From Ignavibacteriaceae bacterium (GTDB lineage: Bacteria > Bacteroidota > Ignavibacteria > Ignavibacteriales > Ignavibacteriaceae), in NCBI GenBank assembly GCA_026193755.1, contig JAPHUI010000041.1:1-7101 (forward strand): a stretch of 7,101 nucleotides of DNA, written 5' to 3'. Position numbers and translations under genes: made by a program. Each line of letters opens with the position of its first letter. The first letter of the stretch is position 1. Positions 1 through 6,350 of the stretch are shown here, in pieces. The notes under the pieces were generated by a model. The model saw only the letters and a program-made list of their open reading frames with translations. It was not told the DNA's origin and made no database searches.

Positions 1-754
1 CAGTCCCTTTATTTGGATTTAATTCTTCCATATCTTCCATTGCCTTTAATCCAAATGGTGTTGCAGCATTACCGAGACCGAGCATATTAGCAGAAATATT
101 CATTATAATGGAACTCATCGCAGGATGGTCTGAAGGAATTTCAGGAAAAAGTCTGCGTGTAAACGGTTTTAAAAAATTAGCAATTTTTCTTATTAACCCT
201 GCTTCTTCTGCCACCTTCATTACACCGAGCCACAGAGCCATTATACCGATCAAACCAAGCGCTATTGTGACCGCAGTTCCAGCATAGCTCAGAACCGCAC
301 TAGTTACGTCTTTCATTTTATTGAAAGATACTTTTTCAAAAATTATATCTCCTTCATATGAATTGGTTGAAATTTGCTTTTTAATTTTTATTGAACCATT
401 TAAATCATCCTTCTCACCGGAAGCTTCTGACATTTCTTTCCATATTTCTGGAAAATTTTTATCTGCGATAATAGTAATAAATCCCAAAACTGAATCTTTT
501 TTGTAATTAAGATTTGCTTGCAAAACTAAATCCGACTTAATACTAAATCCGTAAAACTTATTGAAGTCACGGGCAGTGACCAGAATTTTTACATCCTGAT
601 TTCCTTCTCGAATTTCAGTATTATCGCTCAGTGAAATGACTATTGGGAATGGAGCATTATTTCTGTACTTATTATTAGAATTATTTATAATATCAGTGGT
701 GAGAGCAGCACTAACTCCAAGCAGAATTAATGCTACCCAGATATAATTCAGCAC
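1..754 (-). CDS. SpmA-like nucleoside recognition/gate domain membrane protein, 3' end cut by window
   Basis: Integral membrane protein of the SpmA/SpmB 'gate' family (nucleoside recognition domain), related to spore maturation protein A and widespread in bacteria that do not sporulate. The transported or sensed substrate is unknown. 251 codons are visible and the frame runs off the left edge. Residues 1-20 (LNYIWVALILLGVSAAL) form the first membrane helix, the usual SpmA start. A second hydrophobic segment at about 155-180 carries the family signature (GTAVTIALGLIGIMALWLG), followed by the conserved block KPFTRRLFPEIPSDHPAMSS and NISANMLGLGNAATPFGLKA (about 196-237). Between the two helices lies a hydrophilic insert of about 125 residues that I would not expect in classical SpmA. 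The start is a GTG: no in-frame ATG lies between it and the upstream in-frame TGA, and a GGGG stretch sits 8 bases upstream. The missing C-terminal part could include a fused SpmB half, as in some Bacteroidota. Last visible gene of the minus-strand run, 66 bases after the PNPOx-like gene. Confidence 0.85.
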   Translation of the reverse strand, partial: MLNYIWVALILLGVSAALTTDIINNSNNKYRNNAPFPIVISLSDNTEIREGNQDVKILVTARDFNKFYGFSIKSDLVLQANLNYKKDSVLGFITIIADKNFPEIWKEMSEASGEKDDLNGSIKIKKQISTNSYEGDIIFEKVSFNKMKDVTSAVLSYAGTAVTIALGLIGIMALWLGVMKVAEEAGLIRKIANFLKPFTRRLFPEIPSDHPAMSSIIMNISANMLGLGNAATPFGLKAMEDMEELNPNKGT

Positions 755-762
755 AGGAATTT

Positions 763-766
763 CCCC
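763..766 (-). promoter_or_regulatory. Probable ribosome-binding site of the SpmA-like gene
   Basis: On the minus strand CCGGGGAAATTCCTGTG places a GGGG run 8 bases before the GTG codon. It is the only purine-rich site at Shine-Dalgarno distance and it supports the GTG start. Sequence evidence only; the match to the consensus is partial. Confidence 0.4.
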
Positions 767-820
767 GGTGATTTTTTGAAATTTACTTCGCGTTCAAGTA
801 TGATATCAATTAACATTAAA

Positions 821-1285
821 TCAGAAACCTATCTCGTCAAAAGCAAGAAGTTCTTCCGAATCCACAATGAGAAGTTTTCCATTGAGTTGATTATCTTTAT
901 CGGAATACAGCAATTTACCCGAATATTTTTCGATAAAGCTTTGTGCAACATTTTTGATAGTCTTTTGCTCTTCAGCTTCACGAATTGAACCGGTTACTAC
1001 AATAGAGAAGAGTCGGTAAAGAGTATCCGTTTTATCAATAAATTCTTTCGAAACGTTTTTATCCTTAAGAATTGTAAATTTTGCCAGAGAATCGAACTTG
1101 ATTGTACGAAGTAGCTCTTCGTTTTCTAAATAAAAAAATATGTTTTTATTTTGATAAACAAAATTCGTTGCAAACTGGGCAAAACCTTCTTTCTTTAACG
1201 ATACCGAGACAACTCCAGCATTTGCTGATCCCAATTCCTTTTCAACCAATGCAAGATCTCTTATTGTAATTATTTTTCTATTCAT
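821..1285 (-). CDS. PNPOx-like (flavin split-barrel) family protein, probable
   Basis: A complete 154-residue soluble protein with no signal peptide or membrane segment. The pattern at residues 23-75 resembles the pyridoxamine 5'-phosphate oxidase-like split barrel: a strand (AGVVSVSLKKEG), then FATNFVYQNKNIFFYLENEE, then LAKFTILKDK. In that family it corresponds to 'short strand - turn - NFVY/PVxY - strand - lysine/arginine FMN-phosphate region'. Members bind FMN, F420 or heme, but the cofactor-binding residues are not clear here and the C-terminal half (100-154) is not recognisable, so FMN binding and any enzymatic role are inference. It starts 11 bases after the helicase stop and ends 66 bases before the SpmA-like gene, so it is probably cotranscribed. 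The upstream sequence AATTAAGAATC shows no strong Shine-Dalgarno. It could also be an unrelated small beta-rich protein. Confidence 0.55.
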   Translation of the reverse strand: MNRKIITIRDLALVEKELGSANAGVVSVSLKKEGFAQFATNFVYQNKNIFFYLENEELLRTIKFDSLAKFTILKDKNVSKEFIDKTDTLYRLFSIVVTGSIREAEEQKTIKNVAQSFIEKYSGKLLYSDKDNQLNGKLLIVDSEELLAFDEIGF

Positions 1286-1296
1286 GATTCTTAATT

Positions 1297-4200
1297 CTAA
1301 TTTAATTCAACCGACTTTTGGATACATCGCGAATCGCCATCTGAAAAAATACATTCTTTACAGACATCCAAATTTACTGAATAGTTATTATTTCTAATTG
1401 AATTTATCATTGACGTGATTGTGGATTTTATTTTCTTGTCTGAAAGTTCATCATAATTGAAAACAAAAGGATTTTCAGGAAATTTAATGAAGATTAACCT
1501 ACCCTCAATTTCCTGCTTTTTGTTAAAAAGTCGGGAGATAATATAAGAATAAAATTTTTGCTGAGGTAAATATTTTTCTGATTTGATATTTATTTCATTC
1601 CTCTTAATATTATCCGTTTTATAATCAATAATTACTAACTTTTTGTCTGTAATTATCAGCTTATCCAGAATTCCGAAAAGGTAGAAGTCATCTTCCTTTA
1701 AATAAACTTCGAATTCATTTTTATAAGTTGGGAAGGAGTTTATAAAGTTAAATTCATCCGAGTTAAATAATAATTGCAAATCACTCAGAATTTCGTCCTC
1801 CAGAGATGTGGTATTTTTTTCGTCAAATTTATTTTTGAGCTGCTCTTTAACAAAATGCGCTAGCTCTTGTTTGCTAATATTTTTACATAAGATATAGTGA
1901 ATTAATTTTCCTTTATATTTTGCATAATCATCCATTTTTGATTCATCATCAAGCAAATATGAATTTAATTCATTTCTGTTATAATCCTCATGAGAACTAA
2001 ACTTTGAAGGAAAAGTTTTTTTATAGGGCTGATGAAATAAATCACCAATTTTATAATTATAAAAGAGATTGTATTTCATCGGACAATTGGAGAATGTGGA
2101 AAATCTTGTTGCCGAAATTACCTCACCAACTAAGCTATCTTTAATTTGTTTCAAATTCAATTTCTGATTGAGCATATCAATGCGTTCTTCTTCATCTACC
2201 GAATCATCAGTTTGAATATTTCGCTTTATTGGTATATTAAGTTGAATCTCCTTAGTTGAATTAAAATAATTTTCATTTTCTTTATTGAGGAAAGTTAATT
2301 CTCCTTTCATTTCAAATAATTCTTTTGAAAGATCCAGGTCGAGTCCTTCATTAATTAAAGCAGCAAAAGAATTTTTCTTAAAAGATTTTCCATCATCTGT
2401 TTGCGTGATAAACAGAAAATCTTTTGCTCTTGTTAAACCAACATACAGAAGTCTTTTTACTTCGGCGACATCCTTCTTCGATTCGATCAGATTATAAAGT
2501 CCAACAATCGGTGCTGATTCGTAATTCCCGAAATAATTTTCATTCTGAGGAACTTTGGTAAGGATTCCAAAATCTTTATCAATTGTAATAAACCTTGCTT
2601 TTACTTTATTTACTTTTGTATAATCATTACACCTATATAAAAAGACAGCCGGGTATTCCAATCCCTTTGCCTGATGTATCGTAAGAATATTAACTCCATC
2701 ATTTCCAGTCTCAATACCTGCCTGTGCTTCATCTTCGGTTTTTGAAATAGCATTGTTTAAAAAATATACATAATCGTAAAGTGTGTTAAATTCTTCATTG
2801 AAGAATTCATTTGTCAGTGAGATAAGTTTATTAAGATTAGAAATTTCCTGATAACCATATACCCGCGAAGCGATTGTTGAAATAAAATCTGATTCATTTA
2901 AAATCTTTCTCAATAGTGTGGAAATATTAATTCTATTTGCCAGTTTCTTATTTTCATTTACAGTTTTATAAACTTCTGCCCATGCTACTTTACTTTTCTC
3001 AGAAGCTGCTATTAATTTTTCCCAGTAACTTCTGCCTTCAAACAATGACAATTCAAGAATATTTGAATCAGAAATATTAAAGAACGGAGAACGCAGGATT
3101 CCAATCAATGCACCATCATCTTTATCATTTAACAGAAAAGCAAAATAGTTATAAATATCACTTATACTTTGCTGTTGATAGAACCCGGTCCCGCCAACCA
3201 GGATAAAAGGAATATGATGTTTAATAAAAGATTTCTGTAACTCAACAAAGGAAGATCGCTTTCTAACAAGTACTGCAATATCATTCCATTTAGTAATACC
3301 TTCTGAATTTTCAGATTTAAGATCAATAATTCTCCGAGCAACAAGATCAGCTTCACTCTGATCATTACTTTGAGCAATCAAAAATTCAACTTGCCCCTGA
3401 AAATTATCAGAACGTGCACAAACTAAATCAGAAGGTGCTACTTCATTAAAAAAATCGCGTGGTTCTTTAAAGAGAGTTTTAAATACTGAATTCACAAAGA
3501 AGCAAATTATCGGTGCCATTCTGAAACTATCTGGAAGCGACAATAAAGAATCGTCACCGTGCAGTTTTTGAATATCTGTTTTCGTTTTGTTAAAGACCTG
3601 CAGTTCCGCATCACGGAATCGGTATATGCTCTGCTTCTCGTCCCCAACAATAAAGAGATTACCTTTTCTTAAATCTTCAAGAAGAGGAAGAAAAATTTCA
3701 TACTGGATTTCGTTTGTGTCTTGGTATTCATCGACTAACAGGAATTTATATTTATCAGCCAATGCTTGTTTTACAGATTCAATCTTCAACAATTTTCTTG
3801 TTTTGAGAAGAATATCTTCAAAATCGAGCACACCCAGTTCGGATTTTTTAGTTTCAAATACAGTAAGAACATTCTGAAAAATATGTATTAATGCCAAACC
3901 ATATTTTACTAATTCATTCTCAACAGTTTCATGATTTTCATTAAATTGAATCTCATCAAGATCACTGAAGAAACTCTCTACTATATCCACTGAATTTTGA
4001 ATACTGTTATTTCTCAACGAAGTAGTCAGGTAATCGACTTTACGCACACTTCCATCTTTTGTAAGGATTTTATTTCTCAATCCACTTAATAACCTGAATA
4101 ATTCAACCTCATCATTTGTATATGTTAATTCAACCAAGATGTTTTTTATTTCAAGTGCCAATTTATTCTGGGAATTATTCTTAAGAACTTTTTCGTTCGT

Positions 4201-4881
4201 AAGCTTTAGATGAGTTATTGCTAGTCGTATATTTTTTTCAAATACAATCTTGAATCCAGATTTAAAAAGTTCGAAGAAATTCTTTGCAATTTCAGGTGCA
4301 TTTGCTGAATAAATTTTATCGATAACATTTAAAACGTTTTTTCTTCTGTTTATGAGCTCGATTAATTGTTGTACCAGAATTGTTTTAGAACCTAATAGTC
4401 GCACTAAAAGTTTTATTTCAGATTGTACCTCTGAATTTTTAAACATTTCCCTCAAACTGCTCTCAATACTTAAATTAATTAACTCTTGGGTTTTTTGTTC
4501 GTTTATAGGGATAAAATTTGCATCGATCGATGCCTCGACAAGAAATTCTCTTAAAAGATCTATACAGAACGAATGTATTGTGGAAATTTTTGCTGAGACA
4601 AGCTGCTTCCTGATTTTTCCTATACGCTGCTTAAGATTTAAATCACTTGAAGAAATGAATAGACTATTCAATTCATTAGAAATTCTTTTATAAAGTTCTC
4701 CGGCTGCCTTTTCGGTAAATGTTATCGCAGCAACCTGGCTTAAATTTGTCTCTGTATTTAGTATAATTTCAAGATAGCGCTGTGCAAGTACAAAAGTCTT
4801 TCCAGAACCGGCATTAGCAGTTAGTGAGATTGATCTGTCAATTTTTAGGGCGTTGCTTTGATGGGGAGTAAGACTGATCAT
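1297..4881 (-). CDS. AddA/RecB-type UvrD-family helicase with C-terminal PD-(D/E)XK nuclease
   Basis: ATP-dependent superfamily 1 DNA helicase-nuclease of the kind that processes double-strand DNA ends for recombination (AddAB/RecBCD group); cytoplasmic. The 1194 residues are the usual length for AddA. Motifs in order: Q-motif Gln8; Walker A ANAGSGKT at 22-29 (Lys28); motif Ia AAITFTEKAA at 51-60; STIHSF at 100-105; Walker B LLVDEYQDTN at 381-390 (Asp384/Glu385); motif III VGDEKQSIYRFR at 412-423; motif IV DSFR at 451-454; motif V NILTIHQAKGLE at 731-742; motif VI RLLYVGLTRAK at 810-820 (Arg818). An acidic linker (about 891-900) precedes the nuclease: His995, Asp1073 (GILDKL), Asp1086-Lys1088 (IIDYKTD) and QQKFYSY at 1107-1113, all catalytic positions present. 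Cys933 (NCPMKY) and Cys1174, Cys1177, Cys1186 match the iron-staple arrangement known from AddB, Cas4 and Dna2-like nucleases, so a 4Fe-4S cluster is inferred. The start is one base after the kinase stop. No AddB partner is in the window, so the symbol addA is not assigned with certainty. Confidence 0.95.
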   Translation of the reverse strand: MISLTPHQSNALKIDRSISLTANAGSGKTFVLAQRYLEIILNTETNLSQVAAITFTEKAAGELYKRISNELNSLFISSSDLNLKQRIGKIRKQLVSAKISTIHSFCIDLLREFLVEASIDANFIPINEQKTQELINLSIESSLREMFKNSEVQSEIKLLVRLLGSKTILVQQLIELINRRKNVLNVIDKIYSANAPEIAKNFFELFKSGFKIVFEKNIRLAITHLKLTNEKVLKNNSQNKLALEIKNILVELTYTNDEVELFRLLSGLRNKILTKDGSVRKVDYLTTSLRNNSIQNSVDIVESFFSDLDEIQFNENHETVENELVKYGLALIHIFQNVLTVFETKKSELGVLDFEDILLKTRKLLKIESVKQALADKYKFLLVDEYQDTNEIQYEIFLPLLEDLRKGNLFIVGDEKQSIYRFRDAELQVFNKTKTDIQKLHGDDSLLSLPDSFRMAPIICFFVNSVFKTLFKEPRDFFNEVAPSDLVCARSDNFQGQVEFLIAQSNDQSEADLVARRIIDLKSENSEGITKWNDIAVLVRKRSSFVELQKSFIKHHIPFILVGGTGFYQQQSISDIYNYFAFLLNDKDDGALIGILRSPFFNISDSNILELSLFEGRSYWEKLIAASEKSKVAWAEVYKTVNENKKLANRINISTLLRKILNESDFISTIASRVYGYQEISNLNKLISLTNEFFNEEFNTLYDYVYFLNNAISKTEDEAQAGIETGNDGVNILTIHQAKGLEYPAVFLYRCNDYTKVNKVKARFITIDKDFGILTKVPQNENYFGNYESAPIVGLYNLIESKKDVAEVKRLLYVGLTRAKDFLFITQTDDGKSFKKNSFAALINEGLDLDLSKELFEMKGELTFLNKENENYFNSTKEIQLNIPIKRNIQTDDSVDEEERIDMLNQKLNLKQIKDSLVGEVISATRFSTFSNCPMKYNLFYNYKIGDLFHQPYKKTFPSKFSSHEDYNRNELNSYLLDDESKMDDYAKYKGKLIHYILCKNISKQELAHFVKEQLKNKFDEKNTTSLEDEILSDLQLLFNSDEFNFINSFPTYKNEFEVYLKEDDFYLFGILDKLIITDKKLVIIDYKTDNIKRNEINIKSEKYLPQQKFYSYIISRLFNKKQEIEGRLIFIKFPENPFVFNYDELSDKKIKSTITSMINSIRNNNYSVNLDVCKECIFSDGDSRCIQKSVELN

Positions 4882-4885
4882 ATCA
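4879..4885 (-). promoter_or_regulatory. Stop/start junction TGA-T-ATG, likely translational coupling
   Basis: The kinase stop TGA and the helicase start ATG are separated by one base. No Shine-Dalgarno-like purine run precedes the ATG (upstream CAAACAGCC), so helicase translation probably depends on ribosomes finishing the kinase gene and reinitiating. The spacing is seen directly; the coupling is inferred. Confidence 0.5.
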
Positions 4886-6322
4886 GGCTGTTTGTAATGT
4901 ATTTTTTATCGGGATTTTAATCTTAAAAATAGTCCCCTCATTAGTAGACGAAAGCAGAATTATTTCTCCATTTGTATTCTCAAGAAATCTTTTAATCAGC
5001 TTTAATCCAAGACCAAGTCCTTTTTCTTTTGTACTGAAGTTAGCCTCAAAAACTTTACTTTGATTTGCCAGAGCAATGCCTTTACCATTATCAATAACTT
5101 CAATTATTATATAACCATTTTCAACCCTTAAATTAATTTTAATTAGATCGGCTTGCGCTTGCAACGAATTCCGGATGAGATTAATGAACGAACGACGCAT
5201 CTGTGAGTTATCGGATTCCACAATAACACTTTTAATCATCGGTTGAAATTCAATCTTTACTTCTTCATCACTGAAAATGTTAATTGTATCTTTTATCACA
5301 GGAATAAGATCGAATTCTTCCAACTTGAGACTCGGCATTTTTGCAAATGAAGAGAACTCGGATGCTATAAGACTCAGATTATCAATTTGATTAAGTATAG
5401 CTTGCGAAAGCTTTTTAAGTGTTTCCGAGAAATCAGTCTTTTTATCGTTAAATGCTGCAACCAATTGCTGAACTGAAAGCTTCATCGGAGTTAGTGGATT
5501 TTTTATTTCGTGAGCAACCTGTTTAGCCATTTCCTTCCACGCATTTTCTCTTTCAAGTTCAGCTATATCGTTCTGATTTTTCTGAAGCTCGTTTGTCATA
5601 GCATTAAATCCTTCGAACAATTCCTTCAGTTCACCTTTTTCTTTGTTTTGAAGTTGAACACTCAGGTCTCCCTGTGCAACAGCGTTTGTCGCTCTTGTTA
5701 GCTTTCTGATCGGCGAGGAAATCTGATTAGCAAAAAGAGTGCTTAAAATAGTTATAATAAGTACAGCAAATGAGTAAACTCCGAATAAGAAAACATCTGC
5801 ATCTACAGGTGAATAAAATAACTCAATCTTATTAAAAGCATCATTTACGCCAATGATAAAATTTTTATTATCGATATTTATCTTTCTGAAATATGCATCA
5901 TATTTATAATTGTTTATAGATTCTTCGGTCAGATACTCCCGGTAGCTAAGGTAATTTAAATTATAGTGAGCATCAGATTTCAACTTACTTGTCATTAACC
6001 CGTTATCGTAATATTCCCTTCGTGAACTATATATCATATCGGAGTTATCATAAATATTGAAAGCAATTCTGGATTCTCTCCCTGTATTTTCGAAGATAGA
6101 AAGAGGGCTTCTTTCCGGATATTTATCTTTTTGAGCTTTCATATGATTTTCTAAATATCCTGATCTTCTGCTTAGCTCATTAAAGATTGCTGAATTGGTC
6201 CTTTCCAGAACGACCTCCCTGTTGTAAACAGCGAGTGCCACAATTGGAATAATTGAGATTAGTAAGAATGCACCTAATAGTTTAGTTCTGAATGAATATT
6301 TTAATCGAAGAGATCTAAACAT
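4883..6322 (-). CDS. NtrY-like HAMP-domain sensor histidine kinase, probably missing its natural 5' end
   Basis: Membrane sensor kinase that autophosphorylates a histidine and passes the phosphate to a response regulator; none is present in the window. Layout over 479 residues: short cytoplasmic start; helix 1 at about 14-33 (KLLGAFLLISIIPIVALAVY); extracytoplasmic sensor region about 34-176, possibly Cache-like (RIAFNIYDNSDMIYSSRR, then YFRKINIDNKNFIIGVND); helix 2 at about 177-199; HAMP about 200-250 (SSPIRKLTRA, AVAQGDLSVQL); H-box with His271 in HEIKNPLTPMKLS, the form typical of NtrY kinases; N-box NLIRN with Asn385; G1 DNGKG at 411-415; G2 GLGLGL at 435-440. All catalytic motifs are intact. 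ATG 6322 is the only candidate start, but no ribosome-binding site precedes it and the sequence beyond it belongs to a gene of different character. The minus frame stays open to about 6508. In the Bacteroidota/Ignavibacteria group this module often sits at the C-terminus of longer kinases, so N-terminal truncation is suspected. Confidence 0.92.
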   Translation of the reverse strand: MFRSLRLKYSFRTKLLGAFLLISIIPIVALAVYNREVVLERTNSAIFNELSRRSGYLENHMKAQKDKYPERSPLSIFENTGRESRIAFNIYDNSDMIYSSRREYYDNGLMTSKLKSDAHYNLNYLSYREYLTEESINNYKYDAYFRKINIDNKNFIIGVNDAFNKIELFYSPVDADVFLFGVYSFAVLIITILSTLFANQISSPIRKLTRATNAVAQGDLSVQLQNKEKGELKELFEGFNAMTNELQKNQNDIAELERENAWKEMAKQVAHEIKNPLTPMKLSVQQLVAAFNDKKTDFSETLKKLSQAILNQIDNLSLIASEFSSFAKMPSLKLEEFDLIPVIKDTINIFSDEEVKIEFQPMIKSVIVESDNSQMRRSFINLIRNSLQAQADLIKINLRVENGYIIIEVIDNGKGIALANQSKVFEANFSTKEKGLGLGLKLIKRFLENTNGEIILLSSTNEGTIFKIKIPIKNTLQTA

Positions 6323-6350
6323 GATTAGAAGAATAACAAAGATTAGTATG
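6315..6350. other. Abrupt junction between two unrelated sequence types (probable chimera breakpoint)
   Basis: Left of about 6320 the sequence is a bacterial kinase on the minus strand. Right of it, plus-strand coding with strong G-over-C skew begins at once: 16 G and 4 C in 6361-6420, 23 and 3 in 6721-6780. Inside the kinase G and C are balanced, for example 11 and 10 in 5401-5460. The two start codons overlap base for base (kinase ATG at 6322-6320, plus-strand ATG at 6321-6323). There is no room for a promoter or leader on either side, and the plus-strand protein seems to begin in the middle of a domain. The exact breakpoint cannot be fixed by eye. Confidence 0.6.

Noticed and set aside
755..820. 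Terminator or promoter in the 66-base gap between the PNPOx-like and SpmA-like genes
   Set aside because: No GC-rich hairpin followed by a T-run and no convincing -35/-10 pair could be seen; the gap is short and fits continued cotranscription.
321..988. Short plus-strand open frames opposite the SpmA-like and PNPOx-like genes (321-506 and 776-988)
   Set aside because: They lie antisense to well-supported genes, have no recognisable motifs or ribosome-binding sites, and reflect complementary-frame openness in AT-rich DNA.
2285..4693. Plus-strand frames (2285-2497, 3587-3877, 4352-4693) and a minus-strand frame (3162-3377) inside the helicase gene
   Set aside because: All overlap continuous, motif-bearing helicase coding sequence and their translations resemble no protein family.
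5510..5701. Plus-strand frame opposite the kinase HAMP and H-box region
   Set aside because: Antisense shadow of conserved kinase sequence; a low-complexity Phe/Leu/Ser product with no start signal.
6228..6320. Upstream extension of the plus-strand LamG frame
   Set aside because: The frame is open here but the sequence encodes the kinase first helix on the other strand and the plus-strand translation has no pilin-like signal; the overlap is probably produced by the junction.
1297..6322. Possible anti-phage defence operon built on the helicase-nuclease and sensor kinase
   Set aside because: The helicase has the length and motif set of an ordinary AddA/RecB-type repair enzyme, the kinase is a standard NtrY-like sensor, and the neighbours are housekeeping-like; nothing marks a defence island.
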